Shown: piece by piece, positions 10,338 through 27,985 of the stretch
How positions within the stretch are numbered: the first letter of the stretch is position 1
How the letters are laid out: each line of letters begins with the position of its first letter
Assembly: GCA_035048495.1 (NCBI GenBank)
Contig: CM068553.1
Span: forward strand, 12,664,520 to 12,728,519
DNA from: Euptelea pleiosperma
Taxonomy: Eukaryota > Streptophyta > Magnoliopsida > Ranunculales > Eupteleaceae
DNA: 64,000 bases
Direction: 5' to 3'
Notes under the pieces: generated by a model
Seen by the model: only the letters and a program-made list of their open reading frames with translations
The model's database searches: none
Told to the model about the DNA's origin: nothing
Position numbers and translations under genes: made by a program

Positions 10338-10497
10338 CTAGTGGGTGGCCCATTCCCCCGGCACTCCCCGATAAAGCATTTGCCAAAATCGGGTGTGAGT
10401 GGTCGAGATCCACCGTCCAGTTGGGGGATAAGATCTCAGCCATCCTTTATGAAGCCAGATAAGAGGGGGAGACAACTTCCCTATTTTGTTATATAGA
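10338..10497 (-). mobile_element. Helitron-like short non-autonomous element, copy 2
   Basis: This 160-bp copy is homologous to 5460-5618. On the minus strand it begins A|TCTATATAAC and ends CACCCACTAG|T, the same junctions as copy 1. Shared ends with unlike flanks define the unit. Class is inferred from the TC...CTAG ends and A/T insertion site alone. Confidence 0.5.
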
Positions 10498-12235
10498 TAT
10501 ATATATGAAGGAGGTTTATGTGTGTGCTTATTGTTGTCCTTCGATAATGGAGATCGTTTGGGATTTGATGATTAACCAGTTCAATTGCTTCACAATAAAA
10601 GCGGTAAAGAAAAAAACAAGCTCCGCTTGTACTCGTTACCGCAACTAGTGCTTCGCTTGAAGCGCTAGAACGATTTCGAAGGGACATTCTCCTCCTCTAT
10701 TTCAGAAGTCGCGCAAAGATTTGTTTCAAGCTTTCTTTATTCGAATTCTCCGCTTGTACTCGTTATCGCTTGTACTGGTTATTTTTATTATTTTAATTGA
10801 TAGTGTTATACTTTAGTTGGCTTAACCATTCTTTTGTTGAATTATTTCATTTATTTTTTGTTTCTTTATTTTACTCAAAATTTTACTTAACTTATAGTAT
10901 TACACTTTTTTTATTAATTAATTTTTATTTACTTTTGGCTAAATTTGTACTTTTAAAAAAAATCAATTGGGAGTTTTAGACAAAACTTAATCTAAGAGGC
11001 CATCTATGGTTGTTTATAATTATTTAATATTAATATTTATCTAACTTAGAAGGTCGATTAATTGAAAGCCTAATAATATTGGGATCGAATATACGGGAAG
11101 ATGAGAATCGACTTGAGGGATTATAGTTAAGTGGATAACTAGCTAAGGTAGGTCACTTCTCCCCCTCTCTTATCTCTATGGTGTTATTTTTGAAATTAGT
11201 ATATTTTAGTTTTTTGTATTTAAGTTTCCTCCATGATTTTAACTGTTGAAAATTGTACATGTATTTTGATTATTTTGATTAAAAAGCATGTTGCATTCTA
11301 TTATTGATTTTGATATTATTTATGGACTTGTTCACTTGTTATTATACATATGTTATGGACTCTTAATTATTATTCGGTCGGGTTGAGATATATTAGTTAA
11401 GAGTATTTTAATGGTTTGTGGCCCAGTGACCTACAACCCACAGGTTGGTATGGTTTCACGGTATTTTTGGTAGGTTCATGGCTCGGTGATCTATGACCCC
11501 ATGGATGCTTTCTCAAATCTCGAGAGCATACCTAAAAGCAACTGAGACATTCTGCTCCCATGGTGAAAGACTTGAAACACTCTTGGATCTTCGTAGTGAA
11601 ATTTATTTATAGCTTGGCTAGCTGTTGGGAAATACGACTCTGTGATTGCCTTATACTTTTCCACTTATTGATTATCAGGAGGTTGGGATTTTCCAATTGA
11701 TCCAATTATCCATTATTGATCTCTTATGTTGATTTTATTATATTTTATATCATTAATATCGTTGATTAGCAGCTTATCTCTACAGAAATATGGGAGGTAA
11801 AGTGAGCCTATATACTGAGTTGTCGATAACTCATGCCCATTCTAACATTTTTACAGATATACTGGATGGACCAGTGGCTTAGTGATAGAACTCGGATGAT
11901 TTTTGCACTTTTATTACTTTCCTAAGAACTATGTTTTAATTTCATTTATTTGAATACTTAGTTACCTTAATAGGTCGTTATTTGGCCTTCAAAATATAAT
12001 CGAGAACAAGTTTCAGACTTATATTTATGAAATTTATCATTATGAGATTAGTTCATTTTGATTTATGTGTTGACTTAGACATATGTTCATTTCTTTTATT
12101 TACATTATATTAACCGTACCTCGTGCCTCAGCTTTGGGTACTAGATTCGATCCATACTCTTCTCGGTCGGGTCATAGGTCTCGGGTTCAAATCGTGATAG
12201 TATCACACAATTAGAATATCTTAAGATAATTGAAA
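10498..12235. other. Probable old LTR-retrotransposon non-coding sequence
   Basis: There is no coding frame. Phrases such as GGGAAATACGACTCTGTGATT (11630-11650), TGGCCCAGTGACCTACAACC and its repeat TGGCTCGGTGATCTATGACC (11420 and 11480), and CTCGGTCGGGTCATAGGTC (12163-12181) resemble the LTRs of plant Ty3 elements as I remember them. I could not define ends or a target duplication, so this is a weak inference. CTCCGCTTGTACTCGTTA is repeated at 10620 and 10750. Confidence 0.3.
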
Positions 12236-12840
12236 GTCATGTACATTATGAACTGTACTAAATCATACATTACTTATTATGTTGGTAAATTAAGTATATA
12301 CACTCGAAACCCAAGACATAAACACTGTGAAGCACTAATTAAAATGTTTAGATATCTAAATATACTTTACATGCAAATTAGATCTCACACTTGAAAGAGT
12401 CTAATTCCATTAGTGGATATGTGTTCAAATTAATTAGGTGGAGCAACTATCTCTTGAAAATCTACCAATCAAATATGCATTGCCCAATCCACTATGGAAT
12501 CAAAATTTATTGCACTAGATAAGACTTGTGAGAAAGCCAAATGGCTAATAATCTTTTTGGTGAATACTATTATTTAGCCTAGGCTAGTGTCAATTATTTG
12601 TATACATTATGATCATCAAGTTGTGATATCTAGAATAATAAATAATGTTATAAGGGCAAGTCTAGACACATATGTTGAAGGCACAACTCAATAAAATAAC
12701 TAACCTATAATGGTATAATATTTATAGAATTTATAAAGTCAAAAGATAATTTGACAGATCCTCTAACTAAAAAATTATTTAAACAAATGGTACATTCTAC
12801 ATTGAGGGGAATGGACTTAAAGCCTATTGATATATAAATT
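12236..12840 (+). pseudogene. Ty1/Copia RNase H and C-terminal remnant
   Basis: The translation, with breaks, gives Copia RNase H words: GGATISWKSTNQICIAQSTM then ESKFIALDKTCEKAKWL (about 12437-12545). An intact C-terminal phrase follows, KDNLTDPLTKKLFKQMVHST then LRGMDLKPIDI and a stop near 12835. The DPLTK and RGM phrases are typical of Copia polyprotein ends. Stops and frameshifts break the upstream part, and reverse transcriptase and integrase are missing. A decayed 3' portion of an element. Confidence 0.75.
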
Positions 12841-13380
12841 AACTTAATAAAAACTTAACCTATTGACTAGAGATCTCAAAATCTAATTAAGTTTAATGGG
12901 ACAATTAGTTGAGTGATTAGTGTAATGCACTATGTATGGAGAAGTTGTCTTATCCCATTCTTATTTTGTAAATAGTTTTACCTGCATGGAAAGAGGTTGA
13001 GTAACGACTCTTAATAAATTTTATATCTTAAAGATAAGTGAAATATAATTGGTACTCTTAATGGACTTAACTATATGAGCATAAAAGTGTGGTCGCTTCT
13101 ATAAGAACTTATAGACTAATTTTTTAAAAGCACTTATGAATATTGGAAATTGTTCAAGGCCAAAATGAATACAACCACTAAAACGAGAAGATAATCAAAA
13201 TAAATTATGTTTGTAGTTTATTGACTCGATTTACTAAACGACGGAGCAGTTAAAGACATGATGTTCATTGAACAGTTAGAAAATCTTGTAAACTAACACT
13301 AAGGTTCCAATCCAAAAGAGACTTTATGGATGCATAATGTTTTTACAAGTACACTCAACTTTATTTATTCTTATTTCATT
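12841..13380. other. Non-coding region 3' of the Copia remnant
   Basis: AT-rich sequence follows the Copia C-terminus. It is likely the element's 3' untranslated portion and LTR, but I could not define LTR ends. No gene seen. Confidence 0.35.
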
Positions 13381-14230
13381 TTGATAAGTCATCATTTTAT
13401 GTACTTTTATCCTATTTTTCTTAATTAATTAATATTAGAATTATCTTATATAAATCCTCAAACTTATATGAAAAATAAGATATTCTCTTTTATTGTATAT
13501 TAGATTTCTCTTAATAATAGTCAATTACTTTATATTAATAATCATATTTCATTAGGTACCCGAGCCCAAGACTAAAACGAGCATAACTCCAAACTCAAAA
13601 GCTTATGTACAAAAGCTCAAATTTAAGCAATAGGGTAGACTACGTTGACGGGCTAAGGAGATGGGCCAAGAAGTGGGCCAAGTTGGTGGACTAAACATGG
13701 ACCAAGGTGGTTAAGATTACAACAAAATGAACGGTCCAGATTATAAAAAGCATGAGGATAGCTTTCGAAAAATAAAATGATGGTTTTGGTTTTGAAATTT
13801 AAAAATGATGGAATGTATAAGAAATAAATACCTTATCAAAAGAAAATTTTCTTTTGAAAAATAGAAGAATATTTTATTGATTTTCAGAAATAAGTTTTAA
13901 AATAATAAATTAGTGATTGATTCCATATTGAAAAATAAAAGAATATTTCATTAGTTTTCAAATTGAGGTTTGAAAAGAAAAATTTATTGAGTGATTTTAT
14001 TGAGAAAATAAAAGATTTTTTATATAATTGTTTCCATCTTTGAAAATATTTTTCTAAGTAAAGAAAGTCATAATTTACTAAAGATGGAAAAATGTTGCAC
14101 ATCCTAGCCTATAAAATGACCTTCAATGGTTAATGAACAGAGTTCTTCTCTTAGCTGTTTTTCTGCTGGCGATCTCTCTCGGCTACGCATATTTTATGGC
14201 TATAGTCTTCTCTTGGCATCTGATCTCTTT
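13381..14230 (+). repeat. LTR-like block, copy 1 of a direct repeat
   Basis: About 850 bp aligns with 14788-15640. Both begin TTGATAAGTC(A/G)TCATTTTATG and share CGAGCCCAAGACTAAA, GGGCCAA words, repeated AAAATAAAAGAATATTTTATTG phrases and a final CTTCTCTTGGCATCTGATCTC-like end. The block looks like LTR U3 sequence. Copy 1 loses similarity near 14230. No coding frame is supported, and the ORFs over it are AT-rich artefacts. Confidence 0.55.
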
Positions 14231-14787
14231 TTTATTTTTTTATTTATTTCTTTTAGTCATTTATTTATTCTTCTTGTAATTTTTTATTTTTTTAGCTTAG
14301 TTTTGATTATCAAGTGTAATATTTTCCAGTCATTCGATAGATTGACAACCTCTATTGATGACTGGTAAAAATTTATTTTCTAAAATTGAAGTTATAAAGT
14401 ATTTTTTTTTGCTACAATTATATGTTTGATCAAGTTACTTCATTTTTCGCCACCCCTCTCTGTTGTTCAATCCCTATATTTGTAATATACTTAAATTATT
14501 AATTTAATTTTTTATAAATTTTGGATTTGTTTTGACAATAAATTACAACGACTAATTAAAATACTGTCCATCATATTTATATAAGAGATTGTTATTATAT
14601 AACTATGAAATATATAACAATCTCTATTGTTTTTATAAACCTAAAAGGTCATGAACCTAGGTCCATTGGCTTACTTTATAAAAGTAGGTTTTTTTATTTT
14701 TTTCAAAACCTTATTAATTTGAATGAAATGTTTTAGAAGGAAAACTTTAGGTCCTTCACTCAAACTGATTGATTTTGTAACGTTTAT

Positions 14788-16130
14788 TTGATAAGTCGTC
14801 ATTTTATGCATTTTTACCCCATTTTTCTTAGTTGATCATCAGAATTATCATATACAAATCATCAAACTTACATGAAAAATAATATATTCTCTTTTCATCA
14901 ATTGTATATTAAATTTCTTTTAATAATAGTCAATTGTCTTATATTAATAATCTTCTCTTATTATGTACTCGAGCCCAAGACTAAAGCAAGCATAAGTCAA
15001 AGCCCAAATCTAAACAAAAATGTAGGTCATGAAAATGGACCATAATGGCAGACAAAGACATGGGCTACATTAACGGGCCAGAAGTTGGGCCAATGCAGTG
15101 GGCCAAGTTGGTGGATTAAGTATGGACCAAGATGGTTGAGATTACAACAAAATGAATGATTAAGATTACAAAAGGCATGAAGATGGTTTTCCAAAAATAA
15201 AATAGTGGTTTTGATTTTAAAATTTAAAAATGATGGAATGTTTAAGAAAGAAATATTTTATCAAAAGAAATATTTTCTTTTATAAAATAAAAGAATATTT
15301 TATTGGTTTTGAAAATGAAGTTTTAAAAGAATAAATTAGTGATTAATTCTATTGGAAAAAGTAAAAATATTTTATTGATTTTCAAAAGAATAATTTAATA
15401 TGATTTTATTGAGAAAAAAATATTTTATATAATTGTTTCTATCTCTAAAAATATTTTTCTAAGAAAAGAAAGTCGTAATTTACTAAAGATGGAAAGAATA
15501 TTACACATCTTGGCCTATAAAGGGACCTTCAATAAACGATGGACGGGGGGTTCTTCTCTTGGATGCTCTCCGGTTGGCGATCTCTCTAGACTAGACACTT
15601 CTTACTGCTACAATCTTCTCTTGACACCGAATCTCTCCGGTTGTGTGTGTGTGTGTGTGCGTGCATACCTGCACATGCGAGGCCGACCCCTTGTCCTATA
15701 CTTTTTATCCAAAGTTTTATCATATATGGGTTGGTTTAATGGGTTTTGGTTCAATCCGTAATCAATATCTATAAACCAAGTAGTGTGCAATAGACATTGG
15801 TTCGGAACAACCATCTATCCTTCTTTATATAAACTCCATCTTTTCTTCCTTTCCAACTCCCTTAATACAAATAATTTGTTTTATGCAGAAACTTGCTCTC
15901 CTCTCTCGTCATATTATCTTCTGTAAGTGTATTGTTACAGAACCTTGTATGTTTTTTAGAGCATTAACTGTCTTCCAGTTCACTACGACTGAGATTGAAG
16001 TATTGCCTTCTTGAGTCAGACTATTGAATCTTGGGATGTAGACGCCCGCAGACCTGTCAGCATGCACTGGAGTAGGGGCGTATTTTGCCTTTAGGATATT
16101 GCGTTAGACGCGAGCCTCGGACACCGATAA
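14788..16130 (+). mobile_element. LTR-like block, copy 2 (possible solo LTR with U3-R-U5)
   Basis: The first 850 bp match copy 1 at 13381. The block then continues with TATATAAACTCC (15825-15836, possible promoter) and transcript-leader-like sequence. A segment at 15890-16125 resembles 28750-29000 in layout (GAGTGTTG/GTATTGCC, then CTATTGAATCTTGGG/CTATTAAATCCTAGG, then GACG and a GCGTTAGACGCG/GCGTCGAATGCG phrase). That supports an R-U5 portion of a related LTR family. A (GT)n microsatellite lies at 15644-15660. No internal region or target duplication was found. Confidence 0.45.
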
Positions 16131-16529
16131 GTTAATCTATTTCAGCCATATTTAATTCTTAGTTGCATTACTTTAAAAATCTTTATTTAGAATCTATTCT
16201 TATTCTTATTTCTTTGAATCGTTTACAATTCTGTGTATTCTCTTTTATTTATTTTCTAGAAAAATTAGATTGTTCTCTAACAGTATAGGTATTGAGTGTT
16301 AGAGGAATGGAATGAAGGCCCTGCTTGGTATCCTGTCTGTAGTTTGTAGGAAAATGTTTATTTGATAATCAAATGTTTGCAATGACAAACAGTTGTTGGG
16401 AAAATATTCGTATGGTTGGGGAGGGGATAGCTGTTGGGGGAGATCAAGGGGGATGAGAGAGTCATTTGCCTATGGTTTGCAGCTATTTGCATTCACTTTT
16501 TGACTGCAAAAATTAGACCACTTTTTTGC
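16131..16529. other. Non-coding, no gene seen
   Basis: AT-rich sequence lies between the LTR-like block and a LINE fragment. Nothing recognisable. Confidence 0.35.
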
Positions 16530-17430
16530 TTAGAAAATGATGGAGTCTAATGCAAATATTTGATGGATGTTGCACTACCAAACACACTGAAATGCCACAA
16601 ACGCTTGTGAAGCTACCAAGCAAGGCCGAAGCTGCAATTATTCGTCATATTTGGAGACTGGTTGCTGGCCATGATAATCTTTGGTCCAAAAGGATTAAGC
16701 AACATTTCATTTGCCAAGAATCTATTTGGAAAACCCCATACCTCGTGTATTTTCTTGGATGAGTTGGAGAAGTATCTTAGAAGTCAAATCCAAAGCTGAA
16801 GACCTAATCCTGCACTTAGGGATGGATTTGAAACGGCTTTGTGGCCTGATCTGTGGCACCCAGCTGGCTAGGGCTGGCAATGGATCGGGTTCGAGTCAGA
16901 TTGGTACTGATTTGGTACCGATCTGATAAGAAATCCAATTGATCCGAACCCGATCTGGACCCGATCGGATCAATAAAATTCAGTTCCGATCCGGAACCGA
17001 TCCGATATGATTAGATCGGTTCCGGGTCCGATCCGATGTGCCATACATACATAAAAAAGTTTATGAAATTTTTTTGTATATAACAGTTAGAATACGAAAA
17101 AAAAAACCCACATATACATGCATATATAATATATGTAGTTTATATATCGGGTCCATATCGGATCGGTATAGAGTCGATCCGATATGAGATCAGATCGACA
17201 ATCTTTGATCTGGTACCTATCCGATAAGTAAAAATAAAGTTCCCGGATCGGATCTCTGGGTCGATCCGTTCCATTGCCAGCCCTAGCTCGCATCCTTATT
17301 AAAGTGCTTGGTAACGTTGATGACGTCTGCTTTGGCTCTATCAGGTTTAAAAATGTTCAATACCTTATATCTGATGGGGATTGGCATCTTCTATAGCCCT
17401 CTCAAAATCGGAAAAACGAAAAATAATAAT
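16530..17430 (+). pseudogene. L1-type LINE fragment split by a hAT-like MITE
   Basis: Before the MITE the translation reads KAEAAIIRHIWRLVAGHDNL then WSKRIKQHFICQESIWKT (about 16620-16735). After the MITE it reads LIKVLGNVDDVCFGSIRFK and VQYLISDGDWHL (about 17295-17395). These are the zf-RVT-side phrases of plant L1 polyproteins (cf. LWSKWIK...S/FW, then 'sIisdG.W.L'). Frames are broken and the reverse transcriptase is absent. The MITE at 16870-17284 interrupts it. Confidence 0.6.
16870..17284. mobile_element. hAT-like MITE inside a LINE fragment
   Basis: Terminal inverted repeats read AGGGCTGGCAATGGATCGG on the left and AGGGCTGGCAATGGAACGG on the right, reversed. The whole 415 bp is a loose palindrome of GATCCGAT/GGTACCGAT words. 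The flanks give an imperfect 8-bp target duplication, AGCTGGCT (16862-16869) versus AGCTCGCA (17285-17292). Length of duplication and the AGGG tips suggest hAT. No transposase. Confidence 0.75.
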
Positions 17431-18344
17431 CTGGGTATATAGTCATCTTAATATGTTTATCATTCAAATATGCTTAATGCAATAATCTTCGTTTTTGCTA
17501 ATGAATCTGGTAGGATTCTGGGTATATATTCTGTTTAGAGCTACACCCGTTCTTACACCCGGTGGTGGGACCCACATGGCGATCATGTTGGACAATCCAA
17601 CCACACATTGAGTTTTCTTGCCATGATCATCATCATCACCAAATATCCGCCATGTAAGAAATTGACCTAAAAAAATGGTTTAATTGGATGGTGTGGATTT
17701 TCCAAATTAAATTCAATCTTTCATGAAGTAAGATGTGGGTCCTACCACTGGGTGTAAGAATAGACACGTAGAGTCCGTCTAGAGCTACATCCAATTCTTG
17801 TGTCTGGTAGTGTGTGGCCCACGTAGAGATCATGTAAGAAAATCCAACTGGGTGAGTGTGGAGACCGTCCTTGGAAAAAATCAGCCCATTTTGAAATGGG
17901 CCCTAACCTCATAAAAAGGTTGCTTGAATTTGGAAAATCTGAACCATCCAAATTTAGGTCAAATTTAGCCCATTTTGACATGAATAATTCACAACCGGTA
18001 CGAATTATTCACCCCAAAAAAAAAAAAAAAAATGAACTTCCTACTCGAAGGTATGAAAAAATTCGCAGATTTTTTAACATGATATCTAATAATTCATGAA
18101 CTTTTCCAGTTTGAACACACGTGTGTGGCCACTTTGAACCATAAATTATAGGTAAATGGTTATTTAAAGCACGACGTGGAGATTCTAACATGTCGCGGAC
18201 CTATATACAGAATATGACTGTACACACTTCACTGGCAAGGTCCTTGTATATTGAGGCACAATAGTGGTATTATTAACACAGAAGAATGGCGTTGAAGATG
18301 ATAAAGACGGCTGTAGATAACCATATGGCTAAAAAGGACTTGGG
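17431..18344. other. Spacer 3' of the ATG8 gene, with a degraded palindromic repeat
   Basis: Around 17535-17860 the phrases AGAGCTACACCCGTTCTTACACC, GTGGGTCCTACCACTGGGTGTAAGAA and AGAGCTACATCCAATTCTTGTGTCTGG point to a nested or duplicated palindromic MITE about 220-330 bp long. An A-run lies at 18016-18032. The 3' UTR of the minus-strand ATG8 gene must start just below 18345; no canonical AATAAA was placed. Confidence 0.4.
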
Positions 18345-25080
<6,736 letters not shown>

Positions 25081-25093
25081 TTCGCCGAAAATT

Positions 25094-25640
25094 ACTGCAA
25101 AAGAAAAACTCAAATCTTTAATGGAAAATCACACATGCAGAGAGGGGGAGGAAAGGTATAACTTTCCAGAAATTAGTAAAAAGAATAACCAAATACAATT
25201 AGTCCAATCAAAAAATAACAATACAGAACATAAATTGAACATTCGAAAGTCAAACAAAACCCTAAATTTACACCATCAGATAAGCAAAAAAAAACCTAAA
25301 AATTTACAATTTCATACAAGCAAGACAGGTGAATATGAGAAATCAAATAAAAAGAAAAAGCCCTAAATTTCGATATAAACCAGATTCCTCAACAGCAAAA
25401 ACACAAGCAAAAAATAAAAAAAATTAGAATAAAAAACACCTGATCATCTCAGAATACTCTCCGATTTACCAATCGATTATTTCTCGATCGAAAAAATCGA
25501 TCATTACTTATAAGAAAAGAAAGAAACCCTAACCTTTTGGGGAAAAAAAACTGAAGAAGAAGAAGAAAAATCCCTCTCTCTCGCGTGATCGGTGAAGAAG
25601 ATGAAAACCAAAAAGATGGCGCCTTTGGACTATAAATAGT
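25094..25640 (-). promoter_or_regulatory. ATG8 5' UTR intron, leader exon and core promoter
   Basis: Upstream of the ATG (25078-25080) an acceptor, TTTTGCAG|TAATTTTCG, lies at about 25095, implying a 5' UTR intron, which is common in plant ATG8 genes. Two donor candidates exist on the gene strand: GATCAG|GTGTTT near 25440 and CCCAAAAG|GTTAGG near 25532. A TATA-like TATTTATA (rc of 25632-25639) precedes a pyrimidine-rich and GA-rich leader (25555-25600). The transcription start is therefore probably near 25600. Confidence 0.5.
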
Positions 25641-25799
25641 TAAAGATTACAATAATGCATTCTCCAGCTTCGTGTCCTCGCTACGGCCGTCTCTTCTCTT
25701 GTGCTTACGTTTCCTCCTAATCCAATTTCCTATTTTTACGAATATACCCCTAACGTGTAAATGATTATTTTTTGTGGGGTCAACATCGGTGTAAACTTC

Positions 25800-26165
25800 G
25801 ATGACAACAATCAGCGACGCCGCTGACTGCAACCAATATGAGCCACGTGTCACATTCTTAAGAATGACACTGACTGTATGAATGTTTATCCAATCACTAG
25901 GGTGGACCTCCAAATGAAAAATAAACCTGATCAGTGATTTCTAAGCTTGGATTGAAGTTATCTTCATGGGTTGATTTTAACCGTAGGAATTTGAGCATTA
26001 TTTGGGTACAAAGATCCAAAGGTATTAAATCACTAATCAGGATGAATTTTGGTTTGTAGGTCCATCTAGTAGTTGGCCAAACATCCATACGGTCAGTATC
26101 CTCTTAAGAATGTGCCACGTGGCTCATATTGGCTGTAGTCGGCGACGTCTCTAATTGCAGGTGTC
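25800..26165. mobile_element. MULE-like palindromic MITE, family A (copy 4), in the ATG8 upstream region
   Basis: The core words are AATATGAGCCACGTGTCACATTC at the left and GAATGTGCCACGTGGCTCATAT at the right. The arms read CAGCGACGCCGCTGACTGCA on the left and, reversed, GAGACGTCGCCGACTACAG on the right, a third tip type. It places CACGTG boxes about 170-520 bp upstream of the inferred ATG8 promoter. Confidence 0.7.
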
Positions 26166-26186
26166 ATAGAAGGTTGCTCTCAACCT

Positions 26187-26504
26187 GGGGGTGTACATTC
26201 GGGCCCAGGCCCAATAACTAGCTTGAGACCGGCCCCATTTTCAAGGTATAGCCCGGCCCAATCTCAAGTTTTGGGCTAGCCCAGCCTAGCCCACCCTGAA
26301 TCCGCATTCGATCCTATTCCAGCTCGCCCCTCACTCTCCATCGGTCGTGACAATTGAAAAACTGATTTTAGTGGAACTTAAACGAGGCCTGATTTTTTGG
26401 GTTTTCGGTATGATGCGTATGGTGTTCCTCAACCTTTGTTCAGGCAGGAAACCTGAGAAAAACCTAGGCCCGGTCGGGGTCGGGCTACTCAAATGTACAC
26501 CCCT
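26187..26504. mobile_element. hAT-like MITE with GGGGTGTACATT termini
   Basis: The left end reads GGGGGTGTACATTCGGGCCC; the right end, reversed, reads AGGGGTGTACATTTGAGTAG. Next to the tips are repeated GGCCC/GCCCGGCCC words. It is about 318 bp and non-coding. I could not settle a target duplication, so the superfamily is inferred from the tips alone. Confidence 0.55.
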
Positions 26505-26866
26505 ATACCAACAGGTACCCCTTAACCAATTGCCCGATTCGACCCAGCCCTGCTGATTATCTGCAAAATTGAAGCTAAAATCAATAAATCGATAGTGACA
26601 CATATAATAAGGTCTGGTTCTAGGCCCACTGGTACCTGAACCAAAACGGACCGAACTTGATTATCTACGAAATTAGAACAATAACCGATGGGATTCAAAA
26701 TTATTTGGTTCTGAGAACCTAGGTACACTTATACTAAACTAGAACTAATCCAGTGACATTTAACTTTCTCCGTCCATGCGGAATGGAATATTCTCAGTAA
26801 TTAATTTTATCATACCAAAAACTTATTTATTGCGGAAATGGTTGCAAGTATTAGATTGTGCCCACC

Positions 26867-27177
26867 AAAGTTTAAAAGGGGTCGTTACAAAGGTATAACG
26901 GACTGGGAGCGTTACTGCTTTTCTGTTATAACGGCCATTATAACGAATTGTAACGCAAACGGGCAAAAAGGGAAAAAATGAAAAATAGCAGAAATAACGT
27001 AAAAAATGGCGCTAAAATTCAAATTTTGAATTGCAGATTTTCAATAAAATTTATAACAGAAAAATAACATAAATAACAATCATTTTTTTCACACTTTTTT
27101 TCATAAAATAATGGCCGTTATTTTCTGAGTATTAAAACGGTTCATAACGTAGAATAACGGCCGTTTTTTAAACCTCG
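26867..27177. mobile_element. MULE-like MITE, family B (copy 1), 9-bp target duplication
   Basis: The tips are AAGTTTAAAAGG on the left and, reversed, GAGGTTTAAAAAACGG on the right. The interior is full of TAACGG/CCGTTA words arranged as a loose palindrome (GGGAGCGTTACTG, TAACGGCC). The flanks give GTGCCCACC (26858-26866) and GTGCCCACT (27178-27186), a 9-bp target duplication with one mismatch, which indicates the Mutator superfamily. Three more copies lie at 30822, 52507 and 58069. Confidence 0.8.
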
Positions 27178-27690
27178 GTGCCCACTATAGGATCTAAAAT
27201 CAGTGGGAGACCAGTGTATTTGTTGATTCCAAGTATTTGTTAACAGACTACGTATTAGATTGTGCCCACTAGTGTTCCCAAAACCAAAAGCTATTAGTTT
27301 AATTCTAGTATTAGATACTCAATTCTTGGCTATAATCTGTAATTTACAAATCTTTTTTTTTTCTTTGGAGGTAATCGAGGGATTAAGACATGATCCTAAC
27401 CAACTATATAAAAGAAAGAAACTAATTACAACCAAGGATCGATATATCCATTGGTATGTTGAAAAGCCAAACGTCATTAGGTAGAGGAATCCATCTACAA
27501 ATTTTTGAATTTTGTGTTGAATTTGACGTGAATTCCCCAACTCGGTTGAAGAATTCGTGGTTAGTAGGATTATCAATAACTGTCATCTCTTTTAGAGAAA
27601 ATCAAAGGTGAGTATCTTCAATGATATTTGAAACAATTATCTCCAAAATAATAAATTTGTTTTAAAACAATTAGGGGAACGCCACGTGCG
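27178..27690. other. Intergenic, no gene seen
   Basis: The phrase TATTAGATTGTGCCCAC(C/T)A occurs at about 26849 and again at 27252, so a small local duplication is present. No gene supported. Confidence 0.3.
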
Positions 27691-27985
27691 ATGCACGTGC
27701 ACCTTACACGTAGCACACTCATAGAGATCACTCACCGTATCGATATTTGGCGCCCATCCCTAGATAGACCTACATACAAAAAATCAGCCTATTAATGACT
27801 TTTAAGGATATGATTGGAGTCATTTTCATGGGTTGATTTTTAAACGTAGATTTTGAGAATTATATGGGTATTCAGATCCAAAGGTTTGAAATCACTAAAC
27901 AGGCTTATATATGTCCACATAGGGATGGGACAAACATCAATGCGGTCAGTAGTCCATAAATGTGTGCCACGTGGCTTATACTATT
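27690..27985. mobile_element. MULE-like palindromic MITE, family A (copy 5, degraded)
   Basis: It retains CACTCACCGTATCGATATTTGG at the left, GATTGGAGTCATTTTCATGG and GATCCAAAGGTTTGAAATCAC in the middle, and TGTGCCACGTGGCTTATA at the right. The left arm (CACGTGCGATGCACGTGCACC) has diverged. Non-coding. Confidence 0.6.
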
